This document shows, piece after piece, positions 1-7,512 of a DNA stretch of 12,878 nt; position 1 is the stretch's first letter, and each line of letters starts with the position of its first letter. The translations under genes and the position numbers were made by a program. The notes beneath the pieces are model-generated. The model did not search any database. It saw nothing but the letters and a program-made list of their open reading frames with translations, and had not been told where the DNA came from. Origin of the DNA: Microbacteriaceae bacterium (GTDB lineage: Bacteria; Actinomycetota; Actinomycetes; Actinomycetales; Microbacteriaceae); the NCBI GenBank assembly GCA_025463615.1, contig JAODAU010000070.1, positions 1-12,878 of the forward strand, read 5' to 3'.

Positions 1-1
1 G

Positions 2-616
2 CTCGCCATCCTGCAGACCATCCAGCACTCGGTCACCACGCGCGGCTATCCGCCGAGCATGCGCGAGATCGGCGACTCGGTCGGCCTCGCCTCGCTCTCC
101 AGCGTGACGCACCAGCTCAACCAGCTCGAGCTGAGCGGCTACCTGCGCCGTGACGCCAACCGGCCGCGCGCGCTCGAGGTGCTCATCGAGCTCGACCACG
201 ACGACGCCTCGATCGCCGCCGACAACCCCACCCCGATCGGCGACGCGGCGATGGTGCCGCTCGTCGGCCGCATCGCCGCCGGTATCCCGATCACCGCCGA
301 GCAGCAGGTGGACGAGGTCTTCCCGCTCCCCCGCCAGCTGGTGGGCAAGGGCGACCTCTTCATGCTCAAGGTCGTCGGGGAGTCGATGATCGACGCCGCG
401 ATCTGCGACGGCGACTGGATCGTCGTGCGCCAGCAGAACGACGCCGAGAACGGCGACATCGTCGCGGCCATGCTCGACGACGAGGCGACCGTCAAGGTCT
501 TCCAGCGCCGCGACGGCCACACCTGGCTACTCCCGCGCAACAGCGCGTTCGCGCCGATCGTGGGCGACTACGCCCAGGTGCTCGGCAAGGTCGTGGCGGT
601 GCTGCGCTCCGTCTGA
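2..616 (+). CDS. lexA: LexA SOS repressor, N-terminus cut by window edge
   Basis: LexA is the self-cleaving repressor of the SOS DNA-damage response; RecA filaments stimulate its autoproteolysis. The frame is open from base 2 and ends at TGA 614-616, giving 204 visible codons; roughly 15-30 N-terminal residues are probably missing. The visible start lies in the winged helix DNA-binding domain ([10 protein letters not shown], then the recognition-helix segment [11 protein letters not shown]). The S24-type peptidase half follows: the Ala-Gly scissile bond in RIAAGIP falls between bases 280 and 281, the nucleophile Ser of GESM is codon 383-385, and the general-base Lys of TVKVF is codon 494-496. 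All catalytic parts are intact. The ATG at base 59 is an internal methionine, not the start. The 3' end overlaps the convergent DUF4184 gene by 49 bases. The call is firm from the motifs. Confidence 0.97.
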   Translation, partial: LAILQTIQHSVTTRGYPPSMREIGDSVGLASLSSVTHQLNQLELSGYLRRDANRPRALEVLIELDHDDASIAADNPTPIGDAAMVPLVGRIAAGIPITAEQQVDEVFPLPRQLVGKGDLFMLKVVGESMIDAAICDGDWIVVRQQNDAENGDIVAAMLDDEATVKVFQRRDGHTWLLPRNSAFAPIVGDYAQVLGKVVAVLRSV

Positions 617-1368
617 CCGCGCCCGCGACGCGGGAACAGGTACCAGGCGAGGCACGCGATGAGGGCGAGAAGGCCCGCCGCGGCGATCGAATAGACCGCG
701 GTGTCGTAGACGAGGCCGCGATTGAACGCCTCGACGCCGCGGAACTGCCCGCGCAGCCACACGACCGCGCCGACGGCGATGAGGGTGCCTGCGATGACGA
801 GCCAGACCACGAGTCGCACGATCCGGCCAGTCCGCAGGTAGGCGACCGACTCGGCGCCGGTGCTGCGCACCCAGCGCGCCGCCCAGATGGCGAGCACGAC
901 CAGGCCGAACACGCTGCTCGCGTACTGGAGCCAGCGCGATGCCGCGAACGGGCCGAGCTGCGCGCGAAGCGCAGCGACGTGGAGCACGACCCAGCCATCC
1001 GGGTGGGTGAACGAGTCCCAGGCGAGGTGCGTCGCGATCCCGACGGCCAGGGCGGCGAGGAGCAGCAGCGCGGTCACCCACAGCGGGCGCGCGGAGCGAC
1101 GGACGCGGAAGCGGTCATGCAGCCAGCCCGGCGCGAAGTCGAGCAGCGGCGCACGGAGCAGGAACACCCAGATCAGGTAGCACGCGATGCCCATCGGCAG
1201 GTCAGCGACGAGCGCCCCGACGAGCGAGTGCGTGAACTCCCGCGAGAGCCCGATCGGCACGAAGTACGGCAGGTCGGGCACCATGCTGCCGATCGCCAGC
1301 CCCGCGGGCAGGAGCGGCGTGCGGGCGAACGGCAGGATCGCCGCGACGTGGCTCGGGGTGAACGGCAT
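568..1368 (-). CDS. DUF4184 family integral membrane protein
   Basis: This is a 266-residue protein that starts [10 protein letters not shown], the usual opening of the DUF4184 family, whose function is unknown to me. Conserved-looking polar residues are H7, D32 (in VPDLPYF), H47 and the cluster [14 protein letters not shown] around residues 113-126 (H114, D118, H122). Such His/Asp positions near the membrane recall metal-dependent membrane hydrolases, but this is only a resemblance. About five or six hydrophobic segments are visible, near residues 53-71, 98-116, 147-167, 185-204 and 225-245. The tail is basic. An AGGG ribosome-binding site (1376-1379) lies 7 bases before the ATG. The gene follows metE on the same strand after 38 bases, so it may be co-transcribed, though nothing suggests a role in methionine synthesis. 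Its last 49 bases run into the 3' end of lexA. Confidence 0.85.
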   Translation of the reverse strand: MPFTPSHVAAILPFARTPLLPAGLAIGSMVPDLPYFVPIGLSREFTHSLVGALVADLPMGIACYLIWVFLLRAPLLDFAPGWLHDRFRVRRSARPLWVTALLLLAALAVGIATHLAWDSFTHPDGWVVLHVAALRAQLGPFAASRWLQYASSVFGLVVLAIWAARWVRSTGAESVAYLRTGRIVRLVVWLVIAGTLIAVGAVVWLRGQFRGVEAFNRGLVYDTAVYSIAAAGLLALIACLAWYLFPRRGRGQTERSTATTLPSTWA

Positions 1369-1406
1369 CCGCCCACCCTACCGAGCCACGTCGCGGCTCC
1401 CGGGGA

Positions 1407-3722
1407 TCAGTGCGCGTGCGCCTCGCGCACGGCACGCGTCGCCGCGAGCACGTTGGTGAGCGACTCGACGGTCTCGTCGTAGCCGCGCGTCTTGAGCCCG
1501 CAGTCCGGGTTGACCCAGACCTGGCGCTCCGGGATCGAGCCCAGCGCGATGCCGATCAGGTCGGTGACCTCGTCGACGGAGGGCACGCGCGGGGAGTGGA
1601 TGTCGTAGACGCCCGGCCCGATCCCGCGGGCGAAGCCGCTGCGCTCGATGTCGGGCACGACCTCCATCTTGGAGCGCGCCGCCTCGATCGACGTGACGTC
1701 GGCATCCAGGCGGTCGATCGCGTCGATGACCACGCCGAACTCCGAGTAGCAGAGGTGGGTGTGGATCTGCGTGCGGTCCTCGACGCCGGCGGTGGCGAGT
1801 CGGAACGAGCCGACCGACCAGTCGAGGTAGTCGGGCTGGTCCGCCTTCTTGAGCGGCAGCAGCTCGCGCAGCGCGGGCTCGTCGACCTGGATGATGCCGA
1901 TGCCGGCGGCCTCGAGGTCCTCGATCTCGTCGCGCAGCGCGAGGGCAACCTGGTTGGCGGTGTCGCGCAGCGGCTGGTCGTCGCGCACGAATGACCAGGC
2001 CAGGATCGTCACCGGGCCGGTGAGCATGCCCTTCACCGGCTTCGGCGTGAGGCTCTGCGTGTAGGTCGACCACTCGACGGTGATCGGGGACGGGCGCGAC
2101 ACGTCGCCCCAGAGGATCGACGGGCGCGTACAGCGGCTGCCGTAGGACTGCACCCAGCCGTTCTGCGTCACGGCGAAGCCGTCGAGGTTCTCGGCGAAGT
2201 ACTGCACCATGTCGTTGCGCTCGGGCTCACCGTGCACGATCACGTCGAGGCCGATGGTCTCCTGCAGCTCGACGACGCGGCGGATCTCGGCGCGCATCGC
2301 CTCGGTGTAGTCGCGCTCGGTGATCCGGCCGGCGGCGAACGCTGCGCGCGACTTGCGGATGTCGCCCGTCTGCGGGAACGAGCCGATCGTCGTCGTGGGC
2401 AGGAACGGCAGGTCGAGCGCCGCCTCCTGCGCCGCGAGGCGGTCGGCGTAGTCGCCGCGCGAGAAGTCCGCGTCCGTCAGCGCGGCGGCGCGGGCGCGAA
2501 CGGCGCCGTCGCGCACGCCGACGGCGTGGTGGCGATCCTCGAGGGCGGCGGATGCGGCATCCAGCTCGGCGCGGATCGCACCGTCGCCCTCGGCCAGGCC
2601 CTTCGCGAGGGTGGCGACCTGCCCGACCTTCTGGTCGGCGAAGGCCAGCCAGCTCTTCAGCTGGTCGGCGAGCAGGGGCTCGTCGGCCACGTCGTGCGGC
2701 ACGTGGAAGAGCGACGTCGAGCTGCTGACGGCCACGTTCGGGGAGAGCTCGCGCAGCGCCTCGGCCTTCGCGAAGGCGCCGGCCAGGTCGCCCCGCCAGA
2801 TGTTGTGGCCGTCGACGACTCCACCGACGAGGGTCTTCTCCGTGTGGAAGCCGACGGGCAGCGAGCCGCGCACCAGGTCGAGCCCGATGGCCTCGATCGG
2901 CGTCGAGTCGAGCACCGGGAGGGCGTCGTCGAGGCTGGCGTACGGCGCCGCGACGAAGATCTGCGGGCGGATCGGGGACGCGGTGAGGAGGTCGTAGGCG
3001 TGCTTCGTCGCCTCGAGCACCCGCTCGCGCGGCACGTCGATGCTCTCGCTCACGAGGCCCGGCTCGTCGAGCTGCACCCAGTCGGCGCCGACCGCCGCCA
3101 GGGCGGCGAGCAGCTCGGCGTAGACCGGCAGCATGTCGTCGAGGCGGCTGAGCGGCTCGAAGCCCTCCGGCGCATCCTCGCTCGGCTTGCTCAGCAGCAG
3201 GAAGGTGATCGGGCCGACGATGACGGGACGCGTGCGGAAGCCCGTCGCGGTCGCCTCGGCGACCTCGCGCACCAGACGGTCGGATGCGAGGTGGAAGTCG
3301 GTCTCCGGGCCGATCTCCGGCACGAGGTAGTGGTAGTTGGAGTCGAACCACTTCGTCATCTCGGCCGGGGTGTTCTGGCCCTCGCCGCGGGCGATGGTGA
3401 AGTATCCGGCCAGGTCGATCGTGCCGTCCTCGGCGACGAGCGACGCGAACCGGGTCGGCACGGCGCCGACGGTGACCGCGGCGTCGAGCACCTGGTCGTA
3501 GAAGGAGAACGCCTCGGGGATCGAGGAGTCGTGGCGCCCGAGGCCCAGCTCGACGAGCCGTTCGCGGGTGACGCGACGGAGTTCGGCCGCGGTCGCCTCG
3601 AGCTCCGCGGCGCTGATCGTGCCCGCCCAGAACGCCTCGACGGTCTTCTTCAGCTCGCGGCGGCGCCCGATGCGCGGGTAGCCGAGGATGGTTCCGGTGG
3701 GAAATGCGGTGGCCTGGGGCAC
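1407..3722 (-). CDS. metE: Cobalamin-independent methionine synthase MetE
   Basis: MetE transfers the methyl group of 5-methyltetrahydropteroyl-triglutamate directly to homocysteine, without B12, in the cytoplasm. The 771-residue length fits the family (E. coli about 753). The N-terminal barrel opens with GYPRIGRRRELKK; the C-terminal catalytic barrel starts near residue 435 (TTTIGSFPQT). The zinc ligands are all visible: H656 and C658 in IHTHLCYSEFG, E680 in SIEAARS and C741 in NPDCGLKTRG. They are offset by a constant 15 from E. coli H641, C643, E665 and C726. The start is GTG at 3722, supported by AGGA (3729-3732) six bases upstream. Transcription is divergent from metH. The leader carries the 32-base element shared with metF (3760-3791). 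The organism can therefore make methionine with or without B12. Confidence 0.98.
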   Translation of the reverse strand: MPQATAFPTGTILGYPRIGRRRELKKTVEAFWAGTISAAELEATAAELRRVTRERLVELGLGRHDSSIPEAFSFYDQVLDAAVTVGAVPTRFASLVAEDGTIDLAGYFTIARGEGQNTPAEMTKWFDSNYHYLVPEIGPETDFHLASDRLVREVAEATATGFRTRPVIVGPITFLLLSKPSEDAPEGFEPLSRLDDMLPVYAELLAALAAVGADWVQLDEPGLVSESIDVPRERVLEATKHAYDLLTASPIRPQIFVAAPYASLDDALPVLDSTPIEAIGLDLVRGSLPVGFHTEKTLVGGVVDGHNIWRGDLAGAFAKAEALRELSPNVAVSSSTSLFHVPHDVADEPLLADQLKSWLAFADQKVGQVATLAKGLAEGDGAIRAELDAASAALEDRHHAVGVRDGAVRARAAALTDADFSRGDYADRLAAQEAALDLPFLPTTTIGSFPQTGDIRKSRAAFAAGRITERDYTEAMRAEIRRVVELQETIGLDVIVHGEPERNDMVQYFAENLDGFAVTQNGWVQSYGSRCTRPSILWGDVSRPSPITVEWSTYTQSLTPKPVKGMLTGPVTILAWSFVRDDQPLRDTANQVALALRDEIEDLEAAGIGIIQVDEPALRELLPLKKADQPDYLDWSVGSFRLATAGVEDRTQIHTHLCYSEFGVVIDAIDRLDADVTSIEAARSKMEVVPDIERSGFARGIGPGVYDIHSPRVPSVDEVTDLIGIALGSIPERQVWVNPDCGLKTRGYDETVESLTNVLAATRAVREAHAH

Positions 3723-3728
3723 GTGATG

Positions 3729-3732
3729 TCCT
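3729..3732 (-). promoter_or_regulatory. Ribosome-binding site of metE
   Basis: On the minus strand AGGA is followed by six bases and then GTG at 3722. This good Shine-Dalgarno match is what fixes the GTG start. A weak hairpin (GCCA, three-base loop, TGGC) lies a little upstream, at about 3742-3753. Confidence 0.7.
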
Positions 3733-3759
3733 TTGATCTGCAGCCATGGTGGCCGTCGG

Positions 3760-3791
3760 TCGCGGGCGGGTGCCGGGCTCGGCTTTCGCTC
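3760..3791 (-). promoter_or_regulatory. Conserved leader element, copy 1 (metE)
   Basis: These 32 bases match 11790-11821 in front of metF at 31 positions; the only difference is 3785 versus 11815. Both copies lie on the strand and side of a met gene: this one ends 37 bases before the metE start. On the minus strand it reads as a short GCCG-AGCC-CGGC hairpin followed by a C-rich single-stranded tail (ACCCGCCCGCGA). If the -10 box at 3807-3812 is right, the element is transcribed and begins about 9 bases into the mRNA, so an RNA regulator is more likely than a repressor operator. The function is unknown; the repeat itself is directly seen. Confidence 0.75.
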
Positions 3792-3802
3792 TGTCTTTCG
3801 CT
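3783..3802 (-). repeat. Tandem AGCGAAAG repeat in the metE leader
   Basis: On the minus strand the octamer AGCGAAAG occurs twice with a 12-base period (3795-3802 and 3783-3790). The second copy overlaps the start of the shared leader element. The metF leader keeps only one, altered copy (AGCGACAG). The repeat could be part of an RNA structure or of a protein-binding site. Confidence 0.5.
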
Positions 3803-3806
3803 TCCG

Positions 3807-3812
3807 AGTGTA
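3807..3812 (-). promoter_or_regulatory. metE: Candidate -10 box of metE (TACACT)
   Basis: TACACT on the minus strand fits the actinobacterial TAnnnT -10 pattern and would start transcription near base 3800, giving a leader of about 78 bases. No good -35 hexamer is seen at 17 bases; that position is one arm of the 3821-3835 inverted repeat. This is inferred from pattern alone. Confidence 0.4.
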
Positions 3813-3820
3813 CGCAGCAT

Positions 3821-3835
3821 CGGGCGGCTCGCCCG
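3821..3835. repeat. Perfect inverted repeat between metE and metH
   Basis: Six-base arms (CGGGCG / CGCCCG, 3821-3826 and 3830-3835) flank a three-base centre. The repeat sits in the divergent gap, immediately upstream of the likely metE -10 box and 45 bases from the likely metH -10 box. It could be an operator for either promoter. It is not followed by a T-run in either direction, so it does not look like an intrinsic terminator. GC-rich DNA makes short inverted repeats common, so this is tentative. Confidence 0.35.
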
Positions 3836-3879
3836 CAGTATTACGCCACGCGACCGGCCGTGCCCCGTCGTATGGCGGT

Positions 3880-3885
3880 TAGGCT
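3880..3885 (+). promoter_or_regulatory. metH: Candidate -10 box of metH (TAGGCT), leaderless transcript
   Basis: TAGGCT is followed by exactly six bases and then GTG at 3892, the geometry expected when transcription begins at the first base of the start codon. Leaderless mRNAs are common in actinobacteria. The same hexamer and spacing occur in front of a GTG upstream of metF. No convincing -35 box is seen. An alternative is ordinary initiation using the AGG at 3881-3883 as a weak ribosome-binding site. Confidence 0.45.
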
Positions 3886-3891
3886 GATTTG

Positions 3892-6800
3892 GTGCCCTTT
3901 TCCGTGAACTCCACCTCCATCGCCGACCTGTCCGGCGTGCCACGACCCGCCAGGTCGGAGGCCCTTCTCGCCGCGCTCACGGAGCGCGTGGTGATCGCGG
4001 ACGGCGCCATGGGCACGATGCTCCAGGACGCCAACCCGACGATGGACGACTTCCAGCAGCACGAGGGCTGCAACGAGATCCTCAACGTGTCCCGCCCGGA
4101 CCTCGTCGGTTCCATCCACTCGGCCTACCTGGACACCGGCATCGACGCGATCGAGACGAACACGTTCGGCGCCAACTGGTCCAACCTCTCCGACTACGGT
4201 ATCGAGGATCGGATCGAGGAGCTCGCCAGGGCGGGAGCCGCGATCGCCCGCGCCGCCGCCGAGGACTACGAGCGCCGCGACGGCCGGATGCGGTGGGTGC
4301 TGGGCTCGATGGGCCCGGGCACGAAGCTCCCGAGCCTCGGCCACACCACGTATGCGAACCTCAAGGCAACCTTCGCCGAGCAGGCGAAGGGACTCATCCT
4401 CGGAGGGGCCGACGCCCTGCTGATCGAGACCTCGCAGGACCTGCTGCAGGCCAAGTCGGCGGTGAACGGGTGCAAGCAGGCGATCGTGGAGACGGGCATC
4501 CGTCTGCCGATCTTCGTCGAGGTGACGGTGGAGACCACGGGCACCATGCTCATGGGCAGCGAGATCGCCGCGGCGCTGACCACCCTCGAGCCGCTCGGCA
4601 TCGACATGATCGGCCTGAACTGCGCGACCGGCCCGGCCGAGATGAGCGAGCACCTGCGCCACCTGTCGAAGTTCGCCCACATCCCGGTGATGTGCATGCC
4701 GAACGCGGGGCTGCCGGTGCTCGGCGCGCACGGGGCGAGCTATCCGCTCACCCCCGACGAGCTCGCGACGGCGCACGAGCAGTTCGTCAAGGAATTCGGG
4801 CTCGGGCTGGTGGGCGGATGCTGCGGCACCACCCCCGCGCACCTGAAGGCGGTCGTGGACCGCGTGGGCGGGGCGCGCGCGCTGACGCGGGTGGTCGAGG
4901 AGGACCGCGGCGTCGCGAGCCTCTACCAGCACGTGCCGTTCACCCAGGACTCGTCGTACCTTGCCATCGGCGAGCGCACCAACGCCAACGGCTCACTCGC
5001 GTTCCGAGAGGCCATGCTCGACGGGCGCTGGGACGACTGCGTCGACATCGCCCGCAACCAGGTGCGCGAGGGAGCGAACCTGCTCGATGTGTGCATCGAC
5101 TACGTCGGGCGCGACGGCGTCGCCGACATGCGCGAAGCGGTCTCCCGTTTGGCGAGCGCCTCGACGCTGCCGTTGGTGGTCGACTCCACCGAGCCGGCGG
5201 TGCTGCAGGCGGGCATGGAGCTCATCGGGGGCAGGCCGGTGGTCAACTCGGTGAACTTCGAGGACGGCGAGGGCGAGACCTCCCGCTTCGGCCGCATCAT
5301 GCCGCTGGTGAAGGAGCACGGCGCCGCCGTCATCGCCCTCACCATCGACGAGGAGGGGCAGGCGCGCACCGCCGAGCACAAGGTGCGCATCGCGTCACGC
5401 CTCGTCGACACACTGGTGAACGACTGGGGGATGCGCGTCGACGACATCATCGTGGACGCGCTCACATTCCCGATCGCGACCGGCCAGGAGGAGACCAGGC
5501 GGGATGCCATCGAGACCATCGAGGCGATCCGGCTGATCACCACGAAGTACCCCGGCATCCACACCACGCTCGGCGTGTCGAACGTCTCGTTCGGCCTCAA
5601 CCCCGCCGCGCGTTCGGTGCTCAACTCGGTATTCCTGCACGAGGCGGTCGCCGCCGGCCTCGACTCGGCGATCGTCAATGCCGCGAAGATCGTGCCGCTC
5701 GCCTCGGTGCCGGAGGACCGCCGCAAAGTGGCGATGGACCTCGTCTGGGACCTGCGCGAGTACGACGCGGACGGCAACCTCACCTACGACCCGCTCTCGG
5801 CCATGCTGGACCTCTTCGCCGGCGTCGACTCCGCTGCGCTCAAGGACGCCCGCGCGGCAGAGCTCGCCGCCCTCCCGGTGGGCGAGCGACTGGAGCGACG
5901 GATCATCGACGGCGAGGCCAAGGGGCTCGAGGCGGACCTCGACCTGGCTCGCGCCGGTGGGATGAGCGCCCTGGACATCGTCAACCAGCACCTGCTCGCC
6001 GGCATGCAGGTCGTGGGCGACCGCTTCGGGAGCGGCGAGATGCAGCTGCCGTTCGTGCTCCAGTCGGCCGAGGTGATGAAGACCGCCGTCGCCCTGCTCG
6101 AACCGCACATGGAGAAGTCGGATGCCGCGGGAAAGGGCACGATGGTGATCGGCACCGTTCGCGGCGACGTGCACGACATCGGCAAGAACCTGGTCGACAT
6201 CATCCTTACCAACAACGGCTACGACGTGATCAACATCGGCATCAAGCAGCCGATCAGCGAGTTCATCCGGGCGGCGGAGGAGCACAACGCCGACGTCATC
6301 GGCATGAGCGGTCTCCTGGTGAAGTCGACCGTGGTCATGAAGGAGAACCTGCTCGAACTGAACGCGCAGGGGCTGGGTACCAGGTGGCCGATCCTGCTGG
6401 GCGGCGCCGCGCTCACTCGGACCTACGTCGAGGACGACCTCGCCTCGATCTTCGAGGGCGAGGTGCGCTACGCCCGCGATGCGTTCGAGGGTCTCGCGCT
6501 CATGGAGCCGCTGGTCGCCATCTCGCGCGGGGCCGAGCGCGACTCGGTCGGGCTGCCGCCGCTCAAGAAGCGCATCCACGCCAGGACGACCCTCGAGGTC
6601 ACGGAGCCGGAGGACATGCCGGCCCGGTCGGACATCGCCGCGGACAACCCGGTGCCCGCGCCACCGTTCTGGGGAACCCGCATCGTCAAGGGGATCGCCC
6701 TCGCCGACTACGCGGCGTTCCTCGACGAGCGCGCCACCTTCATGGGCCAGTGGGGCCTGAAGCCCGGGCGGGGGGACGACGGCGCGAGCTACGAGGAGCT

Positions 6801-7512
6801 GGTCGCGACCGAGGGCCGCCCGCGCCTGCGCTACTGGCTGGACCGCATCCTCGCGGAGGGCATGCTCGACGCCTCGGTCGCGTACGGCTACTTCCCGGCC
6901 TACGCCGACGGCGACGACATGGTCGTGCTGCACCACGGCGACGATCCGGGCGGCGTGCTCGGGGTGCCCGGGCTGCTCGCGCCCGACGGTGGCTCCGGCG
7001 GCCCCGTCGGCACCGAGCGACTGCGCTTCCACTTCCCGCGGCAGCGTCGCGACCATCACTTCTGCCTCGCCGACTACCTGCGCAGCAAGGAGTCGGGCCA
7101 GGTGGATGTCGTGCCGCTCCAGCTGGTCACCGCCGGGGCCGCGGTCGACGCCTTCACCGCCCGGATGTTCGCCGAGAACCGCTATCGCGACTACCTGGAG
7201 CTCAACGGCCTCACCATGCAGCTCACGGAGGCCCTCGCCGAGTACTGGCACTCGCGCATCCGGGCGGAACTCGGCTTCGCCTTCGAGGACCCGTCCAACA
7301 TCGAGGGCATGTTCAAGCTCGACTACCGCGGCGCGCGGTTCTCGCTCGGCTACCCGGCGTGCCCGAACATGGAGGACCGCCGCAAGGTCGTGGAGCTGCT
7401 GAAGCCGGAGCGCATGGGGGTCGAGCTCTCGGAGGAACTGCAGCTGCATCCCGAGCAGTCCACCGACGCCTTCGTGTTCCACCACCCGGCGGCGCGCTAC
7501 TTCTCCGTCTGA
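3892..7512 (+). CDS. metH: Cobalamin-dependent methionine synthase MetH
   Basis: MetH methylates homocysteine using 5-methyl-tetrahydrofolate with methylcobalamin as the intermediate carrier. At 1206 residues it is full length (E. coli 1227). Domains in order: homocysteine-binding barrel, about 25-330, with zinc ligands C244 (GLNCATG), C310 and C311 (GGCCGTT); folate-binding barrel, about 355-620, starting at ERTNANGS; four-helix cap, about 650-740; Rossmann cobalamin domain with the lower axial ligand H761 in DVHDIGKN (E. coli H759); and the SAM-binding reactivation domain to the C-terminus, with GYPACPN and the closing segment near HPEQSTDAF. All key residues are present. GTG 3892 is preferred to the adjacent TTG 3889 because it fits a leaderless -10 box. 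The gene diverges from metE, and its end overlaps the ECF S-component gene by 16 bases. Confidence 0.97.
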   Translation: MPFSVNSTSIADLSGVPRPARSEALLAALTERVVIADGAMGTMLQDANPTMDDFQQHEGCNEILNVSRPDLVGSIHSAYLDTGIDAIETNTFGANWSNLSDYGIEDRIEELARAGAAIARAAAEDYERRDGRMRWVLGSMGPGTKLPSLGHTTYANLKATFAEQAKGLILGGADALLIETSQDLLQAKSAVNGCKQAIVETGIRLPIFVEVTVETTGTMLMGSEIAAALTTLEPLGIDMIGLNCATGPAEMSEHLRHLSKFAHIPVMCMPNAGLPVLGAHGASYPLTPDELATAHEQFVKEFGLGLVGGCCGTTPAHLKAVVDRVGGARALTRVVEEDRGVASLYQHVPFTQDSSYLAIGERTNANGSLAFREAMLDGRWDDCVDIARNQVREGANLLDVCIDYVGRDGVADMREAVSRLASASTLPLVVDSTEPAVLQAGMELIGGRPVVNSVNFEDGEGETSRFGRIMPLVKEHGAAVIALTIDEEGQARTAEHKVRIASRLVDTLVNDWGMRVDDIIVDALTFPIATGQEETRRDAIETIEAIRLITTKYPGIHTTLGVSNVSFGLNPAARSVLNSVFLHEAVAAGLDSAIVNAAKIVPLASVPEDRRKVAMDLVWDLREYDADGNLTYDPLSAMLDLFAGVDSAALKDARAAELAALPVGERLERRIIDGEAKGLEADLDLARAGGMSALDIVNQHLLAGMQVVGDRFGSGEMQLPFVLQSAEVMKTAVALLEPHMEKSDAAGKGTMVIGTVRGDVHDIGKNLVDIILTNNGYDVINIGIKQPISEFIRAAEEHNADVIGMSGLLVKSTVVMKENLLELNAQGLGTRWPILLGGAALTRTYVEDDLASIFEGEVRYARDAFEGLALMEPLVAISRGAERDSVGLPPLKKRIHARTTLEVTEPEDMPARSDIAADNPVPAPPFWGTRIVKGIALADYAAFLDERATFMGQWGLKPGRGDDGASYEELVATEGRPRLRYWLDRILAEGMLDASVAYGYFPAYADGDDMVVLHHGDDPGGVLGVPGLLAPDGGSGGPVGTERLRFHFPRQRRDHHFCLADYLRSKESGQVDVVPLQLVTAGAAVDAFTARMFAENRYRDYLELNGLTMQLTEALAEYWHSRIRAELGFAFEDPSNIEGMFKLDYRGARFSLGYPACPNMEDRRKVVELLKPERMGVELSEELQLHPEQSTDAFVFHHPAARYFSV

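Noticed and set aside
1369..1406. Terminator between metE and DUF4184
   Set aside because: A bulged stem can be drawn (GAGCC with GGCTC) but there is no T-run and the ribosome-binding site of the next gene follows at once, so read-through is as likely.
3760..3791. Cobalamin riboswitch B12 box: AGCCCGGCACCCGCC in the shared element faintly resembles the 3' box of that aptamer
   Set aside because: The box lacks the usual purine run and, in both leaders, the rest of the aptamer (the CCGCCACTG-like core and GGTGC...TCC segment about 60-100 bases upstream) is not seen. Decisive check: the Rfam cobalamin covariance model.
2232..3887. Long plus-strand open frame (551 codons) antisense to metE
   Set aside because: It is a GC-rich shadow frame: composition dominated by Arg, Gly, Ala, Val and Leu, no domain, and metE on the other strand has all catalytic residues.
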